A DNA stretch of 64,000 nucleotides from assembly GCF_007744255.1 (NCBI RefSeq), contig NZ_CP036267.1, forward strand, positions 5,002,001-5,066,000, read 5' to 3'. Source of the DNA: Thalassoglobus polymorphus (GTDB taxonomy: Bacteria > Planctomycetota > Planctomycetia > Planctomycetales > Planctomycetaceae). Positions 27,875 to 36,985 of this stretch are shown here, piece after piece (the stretch's first letter is position 1; each line of letters begins with the position of its first letter). The translations under genes and the position numbers were made by a program. The notes below the pieces were generated by a model. The model saw nothing but the letters and a program-made list of their open reading frames with translations, was not told the DNA's origin and made no database searches.

Positions 27875-29035
27875 ATGAACAGGGTACTTCCCCATAACGT
27901 ATTGCTCCTATCCAATTCTCCCAAAATTGGCGGTGGCAACCGTAGCTTGCTATTATTACACCAAGGGCTCAAATCACGCGGAGTCGCTGGGAGTGTTGTG
28001 GTCCCCGAGGAAGGGCCAATGGCACAGGCATGTCTAGCAGAGTCGGTCCCCTACAATCTCCATGAGATCGACAGCCCCTCATGGCAAAGACCGGACAGGG
28101 CTTGGCTGTCCGCTCGTCGATGGAGTCGAATTTTACAACAATCGAATGCTGACATTATCCACGCAAACGACACCACAACCGCCCGGTCAGTCGCTATCGC
28201 TGCATGGCGGGCGGACGTGCCCGTTGTTTGCCACATTCGCTTTCCCTTAGGTCCCGAAGCAATTGCCTGGACTTTCAAGCGACTCCCCAAACCAACAGCG
28301 TTCATTTTTAACAGTCACGCCCTAAAGGCTGAATGTGGACCTCATTTTGAGCAAGCGTGCCCAGAGTCGAAGCAATATGTCGTCCACAATGCTGTGAACT
28401 TGGAACAATTTTACCCCAGCCCCAAACAGTCGAGAAAATATCGAGTTGGAATCTTAGCCAATTTAATTCCTATTAAAGGCCACATTGATTTCCTTCAAAT
28501 GGCACGCTTGATTCTGAAACAAGGTTGTGAAATGGAATTCAGCCTTATCGGCGAAGACATTCACAACACTGGATACAGATCGGAACTAGAGCAAATTGCC
28601 ACTGACTTGGGATTAAGCAAGAGTGTCCAGTTCCTTGGTCATCGAAACGACATTCCGGAACTGCTGGCCGAACTCGACTTGCTAGTTTGTCCATCTCACG
28701 TGGAGCCGTTTGGGAGATGCTTGATTGAAGCGATGGCGTGTGAAAAACCAGTTGTCGCTACGCGAGTTGGTGGAATCCCTGAAGTCGTTGACGATGGTGT
28801 CACTGGCTTGCTAGTTCCTGCATCTTCACCGCATTCACTCGCGGAGGCTGTGTTAAGAATTCATAGTGATTCTGAACTCGCGAACGCTATGGGAAAAGCC
28901 GGAAGAAAACGAGTCGAAAAATTATTCACACCGGAAGCCCATGCAGAAGCAATTCATCAAGTCTACGACGCAGCATTGACCGTCACCGACAAACGCAAAA
29001 GCCCGAAATTAGCCACTACAGTATTGGAAGATTAG
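27875..29035 (+). CDS. Glycosyltransferase family 4
   Basis: GT-B transferase, 386 residues. It begins with [20 protein letters not shown] and [20 protein letters not shown]; the C-terminal domain has [60 protein letters not shown], and [20 protein letters not shown]. The Gly-rich N-terminal loop and the E-x7-E pair are intact. It follows a 277-bp gap and is followed by another gap, so it may be a separately acquired gene. Confidence 0.91.
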   Translation: MNRVLPHNVLLLSNSPKIGGGNRSLLLLHQGLKSRGVAGSVVVPEEGPMAQACLAESVPYNLHEIDSPSWQRPDRAWLSARRWSRILQQSNADIIHANDTTTARSVAIAAWRADVPVVCHIRFPLGPEAIAWTFKRLPKPTAFIFNSHALKAECGPHFEQACPESKQYVVHNAVNLEQFYPSPKQSRKYRVGILANLIPIKGHIDFLQMARLILKQGCEMEFSLIGEDIHNTGYRSELEQIATDLGLSKSVQFLGHRNDIPELLAELDLLVCPSHVEPFGRCLIEAMACEKPVVATRVGGIPEVVDDGVTGLLVPASSPHSLAEAVLRIHSDSELANAMGKAGRKRVEKLFTPEAHAEAIHQVYDAALTVTDKRKSPKLATTVLED

Positions 29036-29369
29036 TAGGTGACAACTTGGTAATTATCGTCAACACGTAGCATAAGGGCTCAAAGAAGGCTGCTGAGCAG
29101 GTTCACAAGTGGTTTGCCAGTAGCGTGAACGTGGTGCGGGATGCCAGTAGCCATTGAGGTCCTTGCCGGTCGCGTTCGGGCCAAGGTGCCTTTCACGCAA
29201 ATTAAATTCCAGTACATGTTCTATACTTCTGAGCCTCGGATAGATCATCTTCCCCAAGTCATCATCTATTCACAACGAGTCAGAACATCAAGAATAACAG
29301 TGCATCCTATGTCTTGGGCAACAGGCTTTTAGAGGGCGTCGTGTCGATGAAGCGTCTTCAAGTAGTGAC
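29036..29369. other. Intergenic region, no gene
   Basis: 334 bp without a supported gene. TGCCAGTAGC occurs twice (near 29107 and 29139) and a GAAG/CTTC hairpin precedes the sulfotransferase start. No transposase or tRNA remnant was recognised. Confidence 0.4.
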
Positions 29370-30434
29370 ATGAACACGATAAAAAAAACTGTATTCAAAG
29401 TTTTTGACAAAATCACTCAACATCAATCTGGTGTCGACAGCCTGGTGCGCTGCTTAGGTCCGATCTTCGGTAAGCGGTTTCTCACATCAGGAGGAATCGA
29501 AAACACTCGCGCCCCCTACTCTGATTTGCCTCAGAGTAACGATCTCAATCAAACAAATTCCAGAAGCGACATTGTTCTCCTGACTGGCCGATTCCGAAGT
29601 GGGTCGACTTTGCTTTGGAATGTTTTTCGTCAGCTTGACGGGACTACCAGCTTTTACGAGCCCTTCAATGAACGCCGTTGGTTTGACCCACAAACACGCG
29701 GCGCGAATGTTGATGGCACTCATCGTCAAGTGAACAGCTACTGGGAGGAGTACGAGGATGCTGAAGATCTTGCCGAATTCTATCACGAGGACTGGATTCG
29801 ACGCGGGCTGTACATGGACGAAGGGAGTTGGGATGGCCAGATGAAGCGTTATCTCGAGCGGATGATTGAACACTCATCAGGTCGACCAGTCTTGCAATTC
29901 AATCGTATTGACTTCCGACTCCCTTGGTTTCGTCATTATTTTCCAAACGCAAAAATCATTCATATCTACCGGCATCCGCGTGAGCAATGGTGCTCTACGC
30001 TTCAGGACATTTCTCTATTTGGGCCAGAGGATGGGACAATTGAAGACTTTTCCAGTGCCGACAAATTTTACCTCAGAACTTGGGTCAACGACTTAAAGCC
30101 ACATTTTCCATTTCTCGCTGAGACTTCAGTACACCCGTACCGACATTACTATTGGATTTGGAAGCTCTCCTATTTATTCGGGCAGCAGTACGCACATCAT
30201 TCATTGTGCTTTGAGAACCTTGTTGCACAACCAAACCAAGAGCTTAAAGCAGTCTTCGATCTGCTCAATATCGAAATCCAAGACTGGACCAAAATCGAAT
30301 CAATCTTTGAAAAACCAGTCACTGGACGATGGCAGCAATATGCTTCGAATGAATGGTTTCGAGCTCACGAGAGTGAGTGCGAAACCGTGCTCGATGCTTT
30401 CCTAGGCCGAAGTGACGCCACTCTGAAATCATGA
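29370..30434 (+). CDS. Sulfotransferase family protein 2
   Basis: PAPS-dependent sulfotransferase-like protein of 354 residues. The 5'-phosphosulfate binding loop is LLTGRFRSGSTLLWNVFRQL (about residues 69-88) and the 3'-phosphate motif is KIIHIYRHPREQWCSTLQD (about 195-213). Between them is an acidic, aromatic-rich insertion that probably shapes the acceptor site. There is no signal peptide. It ends inside the start of the next GT4 gene (ATGA overlap at 30431-30434). With the gene at 21897 it makes two sulfotransferases in the locus. Confidence 0.85.
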   Translation: MNTIKKTVFKVFDKITQHQSGVDSLVRCLGPIFGKRFLTSGGIENTRAPYSDLPQSNDLNQTNSRSDIVLLTGRFRSGSTLLWNVFRQLDGTTSFYEPFNERRWFDPQTRGANVDGTHRQVNSYWEEYEDAEDLAEFYHEDWIRRGLYMDEGSWDGQMKRYLERMIEHSSGRPVLQFNRIDFRLPWFRHYFPNAKIIHIYRHPREQWCSTLQDISLFGPEDGTIEDFSSADKFYLRTWVNDLKPHFPFLAETSVHPYRHYYWIWKLSYLFGQQYAHHSLCFENLVAQPNQELKAVFDLLNIEIQDWTKIESIFEKPVTGRWQQYASNEWFRAHESECETVLDAFLGRSDATLKS

Positions 30435-31648
30435 AAAAAATCTTACTACTCTCGGAAGTTTTTCCGCCTCAGAATGGGGGGTCGGGGCGGTGGTTTTGGG
30501 AGATTTATTCTCGGCTGAACCGGGAGCAGGTCTGTATTGCTGCCGGAGAGCATGAGGGGGCTGAGGAGTTTGATCGTCAACATGAGTTGAACGTAGAGCG
30601 ATTGCCACTGACGCTTTCGACTTGGGGAGTTGCTAGTTGGTCGGGCTTTAATGGGTATTGGAGGATCTTCAAACGAGTGCTGAAAGTTGTGCGTCGCGAG
30701 AAGATCACGATGATTCACGCTGGTCGGTGCTTGCCGGAAGCGGTCGTGGCGATGGCTGTCAAAAAGCTCAAGGGGACGCCATACGTCTTTTATGTTCATG
30801 GCGAAGACGTCAACACCGCCTGGTCGAGTCGAGAATTAACCTTTCTTGTTCGCCGAGCTTTAAATAGCGCGACTTACTGTATCGCGAATAGTCAAAATAC
30901 TGCACGGCTTCTTCAGGAAGATTGGGGATTACCTGCAGAGAAGATTCAGGTACTCCACCCCGGAGTCGACACTCAGCGTTTCATGCCAGAGGAGCGGTCT
31001 CTGAGCATTCGGGAATCTCTTGGATGGGGAGACCGGACAGTGATTTTAACGGTCGGTCGGCTACAAAAACGGAAGGGGCAAGACATGCTCATCCGTGCTT
31101 TGCCTGCGATCCGTGAACAGTTTCCTGACGTACTGTATTCGATCGTTGGTGATGGAGCGCAGCGCGAATCACTCGAACGACTTGCCGAAGAACTGGGCGT
31201 CAAAGAGTCACTTCAATTTCAAGGTGAGACGACCGACGAAGAACTTGCAGCCTGTTACCGACAATGCGACCTCTTTGCGTTGCCGAACAGGGAGATCGAC
31301 GGTGACATTGAAGGTTTTGGCATGGTGTTACTAGAAGCTCAGGCCAGTGGTCGGCCTGTGCTTGCAGGCGATTCAGGTGGAACGGCAGAGACGATGGATA
31401 TCGACAAGACTGGTGTTATTGCAGACTGCACTTCTCCGGAACCATTGGCTGAAGCCATCCTCAAATTACTGAATGATGAGGCTCGACGGGAGCAAATGGG
31501 ACGCGAGGCAAGAGGCTGGGTTGTCAGCCAATTCGACTGGTCAGCACTCGCTCGGCAAGCGGGGGAGTTGTTTGGGGTTGAGGTTGTTGCGGGGTTGGAG
31601 GGCTGTTCTGTGGCGGAGGGGTCGGAAGTGGCGTCGGACGCGAACTGA
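30431..31648 (+). CDS. Glycosyltransferase family 4
   Basis: GT-B transferase, 405 residues: KKILLLSEVFPPQNGGSGRW at the N-terminus (PPxxGGxxR), TMIHAGRCLPEAVVAMAVKK, YVFYVHGEDVN, VILTVGRLQKRKGQDMLIRA, SIVGDGAQRESLERLAEELG, and IDGDIEGFGMVLLEAQASGR. The coding strand is noticeably richer in G and poorer in C than the genes before 29 kb, a difference shared by the next two genes. It overlaps the sulfotransferase by 4 bp. Confidence 0.92.
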   Translation: MKKILLLSEVFPPQNGGSGRWFWEIYSRLNREQVCIAAGEHEGAEEFDRQHELNVERLPLTLSTWGVASWSGFNGYWRIFKRVLKVVRREKITMIHAGRCLPEAVVAMAVKKLKGTPYVFYVHGEDVNTAWSSRELTFLVRRALNSATYCIANSQNTARLLQEDWGLPAEKIQVLHPGVDTQRFMPEERSLSIRESLGWGDRTVILTVGRLQKRKGQDMLIRALPAIREQFPDVLYSIVGDGAQRESLERLAEELGVKESLQFQGETTDEELAACYRQCDLFALPNREIDGDIEGFGMVLLEAQASGRPVLAGDSGGTAETMDIDKTGVIADCTSPEPLAEAILKLLNDEARREQMGREARGWVVSQFDWSALARQAGELFGVEVVAGLEGCSVAEGSEVASDAN

Positions 31649-31674
31649 ATCTCATCGATACACAATTCTCACCA

Positions 31675-34326
31675 ATGGCCTCCTTCGTGAACGATCAGTC
31701 TTTTGAGGAAGAAGCGATTCAAATTCCATTGAACGTTGAGTTCGGCGAGTGTTCCGAGTTGCGAACTCAGCCGGTCTGTTTTGGTGTCCCTTTGCCGCAG
31801 GGTACACAGGTCTTAGCAGGACGTTTGCATGACGGGAATGGTGGTTGCGTCCCTGTTCAACTGGAACCACTGAGTCAGTGGCCTGACAATTCTGTACAGT
31901 GGTTGTTAGTGGATGCGATTTTGCCAGTTGGTTATTCGCCGGGAACTTCAACCTTGGAACTGGCTGATACTGAGGCGTACTTCTCAAGTGACTCAACTTC
32001 TCCAGCGAAGCAATCGATTATTATTCGCGAGAGCGAGAAACAGATTGCCATCGAAACCGGAACTGCCCTGTTTCAGGTTGGCCGAAAAACATTGCGACCG
32101 CTCGAACAGGTCTCTCTCAACGGCGCTGAGATACTTGGGGCTTCAGGAATCCGACTCGTCGTTACTAATTCTTCTGGAGAGAAATTTGAAGCGGAGTGCG
32201 AAGGCTGGAGAGTGGAAGCTTCGGGGCCAGTACGAGCCACAATTGTTGGCAGCGGAAGCTTTCCTCAACTGAAAAACCTGCGTGCCACGATCAGGTTGAA
32301 TTTCTATTCAGGCAGTGGGTTAGTTCTCCTGGAAGTCGCAGTTCACAACCCAAACCGAGCTCAACACCCTGGCGGTTTATGGGACCTGGGAGACAGCGGC
32401 TCATTGCTATTTCAAGACTTGTCGATCGAACTCGAATTTGCCCAGGGAGCCAGTAAAAATGAGGTTCGTTGCAAGGTCGAGCCAGACTCTCCAGCCTCAG
32501 TAGTTCAGGATCAAAGCTGGAGCCTGTACCAGGATTCAAGCGGCGGAGAAAACTGGAACAGCGTCAACCACGTCAATTGGGAAGCGAAGGTCACGACCAA
32601 TTTCCAAGGCTATCGCAACAAGTTAGGGACTGAGGCAGCGGCGGGGCTACGAGCAGAGCCTGTTTTTGACCTCCTGACGCCACAAGGTCGAACAGCGTTC
32701 GGAGCTCCAAACTTTTGGCAGCAATTTCCCAAAGCGATCACGGTGGCTCAGAACAAAGTTCGAATTGGATTGTTTCCGCATGAACATAGTGACCTCCACG
32801 AACTTCAGGGAGGAGAACGTAAAACTCACTCTGTGTGGATCGATTTTAAAACTGGTGAATCGAATCTCGATGAACTGGAATGGATTCATCACCCTGCGAG
32901 GGTTCAACCGACGGCGAAGTGGTGCGACTCAACTGGGTGCACACCGCAGCTTGAAATCGATGAATGCCAGCGGCGCAGCGACTTCGATTCACTTCTTTCT
33001 GAAGGAGTCGAAGGTGACAATGGAATTCTAGCTCAGCGCGAGAAAGTCGACGAATATGGTTGGCGAAACTTTGGAGAGATCTTCGCTGATCACGAGGCGG
33101 CCTACTACGAGGGCTCAAAGCCGCTGATGTCGCATTACAACAATCAATACGACATGATCCACGGATTCCTGTTGCAATCTTTGCGTACGGGGAAGTGGTC
33201 CTGGTTCAAACTGGGCGACGATCTCGCGAAGCATGTCGTTGACATTGACCTCTACCACACGACGCAAGATAAGGCAGCGTACAACGGTGGTCTTTTTTGG
33301 CTGACTGACCACTATGTTCACGCACACACCGCGACGCACCGGACTTACTCGAAGCACAATTGCCCTGCAAATGGAATGTATGGTGGAGGCCCAGGAGCGG
33401 AACACAATTTCACCAGCGGCTTGCTGTTGCATTATTTCCTCACAGGAAACTCGAATTCAAAAGCGGCGGTTCAGCAACTCGCAGACTGGGTCATTGCGAT
33501 GGACGACGGGTCTCGAACAGTCTTTGGAATTGTCGACGATTCGTTCACTGGGCTGGCCACCGGGAGCGATACGTACCATGGGCCAAACCGCGGCGGAGGA
33601 TTTTCGATCAACGCACTTCTCGACGCCTGGACACTGACTCACCAAGACAAGTACATTCAAACAGCAGAGCGCTTTATACGCCGTTGTGTTCATCCTCACG
33701 ATGACATTAACAAGAACGACTTGCTGAATGTCGAGGCACGCTGGTCCTACACCGTATTCTTGTCATCAGTCCTGAAGTATCTGGAGCTGAAAGCGCGAGC
33801 TGGTGAACTGGATCGCATGTATGCATATGCCCAAGCTTCGATTATCCATTACGCGAAGTGGATGATCGAGAATGAAGTCCCTTACTTCGACCAGATCGAG
33901 AAGCTGGAGTATCCGACAGAGGCTTGGGCCGTCCAAGAGTTTCGGAAAGCAAATGTACTGAGACTCGCTGCTGCTCATACCGAAGGTGATTTACGACACT
34001 CCCTGCTTCAGCGAGGCAAGGAGTTTTCAGATCGTGCCTGGCAGGACTTGCTCCGATTTGAAACTCGAACCAATGCCCGCTCTCTTGCAGTCATGATGAT
34101 CGAGGGGATGACCGATTGTCGTCTACGCGCTAATGTCAATCCCCCAGCTCCTCAAGCTGATGCCTCTTTATACAGAGAGTTTGGAACTCCAGAACAATTC
34201 GTCTCACAAAAACAGAGGGTAAAAAGTCAATTACGTCAACCGGTTGGGATCGCCAAAGCTGTGGCCTCGACATTGAATCCGTTACGCTGGCAACGATATT
34301 GGCGTATTAAAAACAGAGCCACATGA
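31675..34326 (+). CDS. RIFT-barrel / exo-rhamnogalacturonan-lyase-like protein
   Basis: A large (883-residue) protein that I tentatively place in the PcRGLX/YetA-like group: an N-terminal RIFT-barrel type segment (about 15-100, PVCFGVPLPQGTQVLAGRLH), a central beta-rich region (about 110-400), and a helical C-terminal toroid (about 430-800). The C-terminal region contains EYGWRNFGEIFADHEAAYYE, HYNNQYDMIHGFLLQSLRTG, YHTTQDKAAYNGGLFWLTDH and THRTYSKHN, rich in His, Tyr and Asp as in polysaccharide-lyase active sites. There is no signal peptide, which is unusual if it degrades an extracellular glycan; an editing or modifying role in synthesis is possible. It overlaps the acyltransferase gene by 4 bp. 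Confidence 0.6.
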   Translation: MASFVNDQSFEEEAIQIPLNVEFGECSELRTQPVCFGVPLPQGTQVLAGRLHDGNGGCVPVQLEPLSQWPDNSVQWLLVDAILPVGYSPGTSTLELADTEAYFSSDSTSPAKQSIIIRESEKQIAIETGTALFQVGRKTLRPLEQVSLNGAEILGASGIRLVVTNSSGEKFEAECEGWRVEASGPVRATIVGSGSFPQLKNLRATIRLNFYSGSGLVLLEVAVHNPNRAQHPGGLWDLGDSGSLLFQDLSIELEFAQGASKNEVRCKVEPDSPASVVQDQSWSLYQDSSGGENWNSVNHVNWEAKVTTNFQGYRNKLGTEAAAGLRAEPVFDLLTPQGRTAFGAPNFWQQFPKAITVAQNKVRIGLFPHEHSDLHELQGGERKTHSVWIDFKTGESNLDELEWIHHPARVQPTAKWCDSTGCTPQLEIDECQRRSDFDSLLSEGVEGDNGILAQREKVDEYGWRNFGEIFADHEAAYYEGSKPLMSHYNNQYDMIHGFLLQSLRTGKWSWFKLGDDLAKHVVDIDLYHTTQDKAAYNGGLFWLTDHYVHAHTATHRTYSKHNCPANGMYGGGPGAEHNFTSGLLLHYFLTGNSNSKAAVQQLADWVIAMDDGSRTVFGIVDDSFTGLATGSDTYHGPNRGGGFSINALLDAWTLTHQDKYIQTAERFIRRCVHPHDDINKNDLLNVEARWSYTVFLSSVLKYLELKARAGELDRMYAYAQASIIHYAKWMIENEVPYFDQIEKLEYPTEAWAVQEFRKANVLRLAAAHTEGDLRHSLLQRGKEFSDRAWQDLLRFETRTNARSLAVMMIEGMTDCRLRANVNPPAPQADASLYREFGTPEQFVSQKQRVKSQLRQPVGIAKAVASTLNPLRWQRYWRIKNRAT

Positions 34327-34931
34327 AAGAGACGGTAAAAAATCTGGCAAATTTCGTGGCGAGCCTTTTGGCCTTACCATTTGTGGGGTGCTACCAACTG
34401 AGCAAAGCACTAATCGGTGAGACACAGGCCTTTCCCGGTTACTCTCAAGCAGTGAGTGTTTTGCCGGGGTTTTGTGGTATTTACTTCCGCAAATCGTTCT
34501 ACCGAGTCGTGTTGCCGTACGTCGGGAGAGATGCCTGTATTTGCTTCGGGACCGTTTTTTCGCACCCGGGGGTCTCGGTCGGAAAGACGGCTTACGTCGG
34601 TGTCGGGTGCATGATTGGTGATGTCGAGATTGGCGACGATGTCTTGATCGGCTCGCATGTTTCTATCATCAACGGAAACCGGCAACATGGAATCGACCGG
34701 CTGGATCTTCCAATTCGGGAACAAGTCGGAGTTTATCCACGAATCACGATTGGGCAGGATAGCTGGATTGGGGATCGGGCAATTGTGATGGCAAACGTTG
34801 GCAAACATTGCGTCATCGGTGCGGGATCGGTCGTCACAAAACCTGTCAACGATTATGAAATCGTTGTCGGAAACCCAGCCAAAGTCATCGGCCGTAGAGA
34901 CGAACTTCAACCGGCAAAAGATTCTGTTTGA
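34323..34931 (+). CDS. Hexapeptide-repeat (left-handed beta-helix) acyltransferase
   Basis: Acetyl/acyltransferase of the LbH superfamily, 202 residues, probably O-acetylating a sugar of the polymer. After a hydrophobic N-terminal stretch (FVASLLALPFVGCYQLSKAL) come the hexapeptide coils (VGKTAYVGVGCMIGDVEIGD, DVLIGSHVSII, ITIGQDSWIGDRAIVMANVG, CVIGAGSVVTKPV) and the usual end VVGNPAKVIGRR. A catalytic-type His is found in NRQHGIDRLD. It is coupled by ATGA overlap to the lyase-like gene, so the two may act on the same sugar. Confidence 0.87.
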   Translation: MKETVKNLANFVASLLALPFVGCYQLSKALIGETQAFPGYSQAVSVLPGFCGIYFRKSFYRVVLPYVGRDACICFGTVFSHPGVSVGKTAYVGVGCMIGDVEIGDDVLIGSHVSIINGNRQHGIDRLDLPIREQVGVYPRITIGQDSWIGDRAIVMANVGKHCVIGAGSVVTKPVNDYEIVVGNPAKVIGRRDELQPAKDSV

Positions 34932-35054
34932 GTCTTGTTAGTTTACAATTTCAACCAATATTAAGAATCACTAGCAATACCACTGAGATCGAGATCGGTC
35001 ACTGTGATCTCCAGATCTAAGACGAGGTTTGCTAGAGCTATAAAGTTCTCTTTT

Positions 35055-36944
35055 ATGTGCGGGATCGCGGGTGTTCTCTTTGCTGATGGTGCTCAGCCTG
35101 TTGAAGAAGTACGGCTGCGCGAGATGGCGGATTCCATCGCGCATCGTGGACCGGATGCGGAAGGGATTTGGAAAGCGTCGGGAATCGGACTGGCTCATCG
35201 TCGACTTTCGATTATCGATCTCTCCGATGGAAATCAACCGATTGCGAATGAAGACGGATCCGTTCAAGTCGTCTTTAACGGCGAAATCTACAACTACCGA
35301 GAATTGCAATCGGAACTCATCGCAAAAGGGCATCGATTCCGAACCAACAGCGACACAGAAGTTCTTGTCCACCTGTACGAGGAGATGGGCGTTGAGTTCG
35401 TGAAACGGTTGCGAGGGATGTTTGCGGTTGCCCTCTGGGATGTGAAACGTCAACGGCTCGTACTGGCACGCGATCGCGTAGGACAGAAACCACTTTATTA
35501 TTTCCAAGATGAGAAACGTGTTCTCTTCGGCTCTGAAATCAAAGCAATTTTGAGTTGGGGAAACATCCCAAGAGAGATCAATCTTGAGGCCTTAGAGAGC
35601 TATCTAACCTTCGGAGTCGTCCCCGGTGAACTCTCAATTTTCCGGAACATTCATAAGCTGCCCGCAGCGACAACGCTCGTAATTGATCGAAACAACTGGA
35701 GGGCCACTCCTCAAAAATACTGGCAGTTGAACTTCGAACCGGATGAATCAAAGAGTCTGGACCAGTGGATCGAAGAGCTCTCGAATAAGTTTGATGAAAC
35801 GACAGATGCGCATCGAATTGCAGACGTTCCAGTCGGAGCGTTTTTGAGCGGGGGAGTCGATTCGAGTGCTGTCGTTGGATCACTCATGCAATCTGGAACC
35901 GAAGCGATCAAAACGTTTTCGATCGGTTTCGAGGAAGAAGCTTTCAGCGAACTTCCTTACGCCAAAATCATCGCAGAGAAATTTCAAACTGAACACATCG
36001 AAGAGACCGTCACTTCTGATGCCGTTGCCGGACTTGCAGACCTCGTCCACTACTACGATGAACCCTTTGCTGATTCCTCTGCGATCCCAACGATGGCAGT
36101 CTGCAAGGTCGCCCACGAACATGTCAAAGTCGTTCTTTCGGGAGATGGAGGGGATGAAGCCTTCGGCGGGTATTCGCGATACGCACACGACCTCAAAGAA
36201 GCCAAACTACGAGCCCTGCTCCCTCAATGGTTTCGAAAATCAATTCTGCATCAAGCTGCGATTATTTGGCCCAAGGCCGATTGGTTACCCCGTCCCATGC
36301 GGCTGAAGACAGCGCTTACAAATTTGTCCCTCAAAGACGACGCTGCATATGCAAATACGATTTCACTATGCCGTCCCGACATGCGACGCGAACTGCTTCG
36401 CCAAGATGTCAGTGAGCATCTCAACGGGTACCACCCAGAAGACCGCATCATCCGTGGCTTCCAGCAGGGAAACACGTCACCACTCAATGGCATGCTCTCC
36501 GCCGACACCTCAATGCTACTCCCTGACGACTTTTTAACGAAAGTTGACCGAGCCAGCATGGCCGTCGGACTTGAAGTACGACCACCGATGGTTGATCACG
36601 AATTTCTCGAACTTGCGTCCAAGGTCCCTTCGTCACTCAAAGTGAAAGATGGAGAGACCAAATGGATTTTCAAAAAAGCTTGCGAGAAGCGTCTTCCGCT
36701 AGACATTATCTGGCGACGAAAGCAGGGCTTTGAAATCCCCGCCGATGACTGGTTGCGGGGACCTCTGCGAGAGATATTCGAAAGCCAGGTCCTCTCGCAG
36801 AACAGCCAAGTTGCAAACTTCATCGAGATCAAAACCGCAAAAAAACTGTACAATGCTCACCTCAACAAAACCGGCCGCTACGGCAGCGTCCTCTGGTCCT
36901 TACTTGTCCTTGGCTGCTGGATGAACCACTGGTGTTCGGAGTAA
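35055..36944 (+). CDS. asnB: Asparagine synthase (glutamine-hydrolysing)
   Basis: AsnB-type amidotransferase, 629 residues. The start is set at the ATG at 35055 because the catalytic Cys2 must become N-terminal (MCGIAGVLFADG); an upstream in-frame ATG at 35004 would bury it. The glutaminase domain spans about 1-200 (SIAHRGPDAEGI, LAHRRLSIIDLSDGNQPIAN, VVFNGEIYNYRELQ) and the synthetase domain follows, with the pyrophosphate loop FLSGGVDSSAVVGSL and LSGDGGDEAFGGYSRY. Such proteins are common in capsule and O-antigen loci, where they may amidate uronic acids; the true acceptor here is unknown. Confidence 0.95.
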   Translation: MCGIAGVLFADGAQPVEEVRLREMADSIAHRGPDAEGIWKASGIGLAHRRLSIIDLSDGNQPIANEDGSVQVVFNGEIYNYRELQSELIAKGHRFRTNSDTEVLVHLYEEMGVEFVKRLRGMFAVALWDVKRQRLVLARDRVGQKPLYYFQDEKRVLFGSEIKAILSWGNIPREINLEALESYLTFGVVPGELSIFRNIHKLPAATTLVIDRNNWRATPQKYWQLNFEPDESKSLDQWIEELSNKFDETTDAHRIADVPVGAFLSGGVDSSAVVGSLMQSGTEAIKTFSIGFEEEAFSELPYAKIIAEKFQTEHIEETVTSDAVAGLADLVHYYDEPFADSSAIPTMAVCKVAHEHVKVVLSGDGGDEAFGGYSRYAHDLKEAKLRALLPQWFRKSILHQAAIIWPKADWLPRPMRLKTALTNLSLKDDAAYANTISLCRPDMRRELLRQDVSEHLNGYHPEDRIIRGFQQGNTSPLNGMLSADTSMLLPDDFLTKVDRASMAVGLEVRPPMVDHEFLELASKVPSSLKVKDGETKWIFKKACEKRLPLDIIWRRKQGFEIPADDWLRGPLREIFESQVLSQNSQVANFIEIKTAKKLYNAHLNKTGRYGSVLWSLLVLGCWMNHWCSE

Positions 36945-36985
36945 AACCATGCGGATCAACTTCTTGACTTTTCGGTTTAAAAAAC

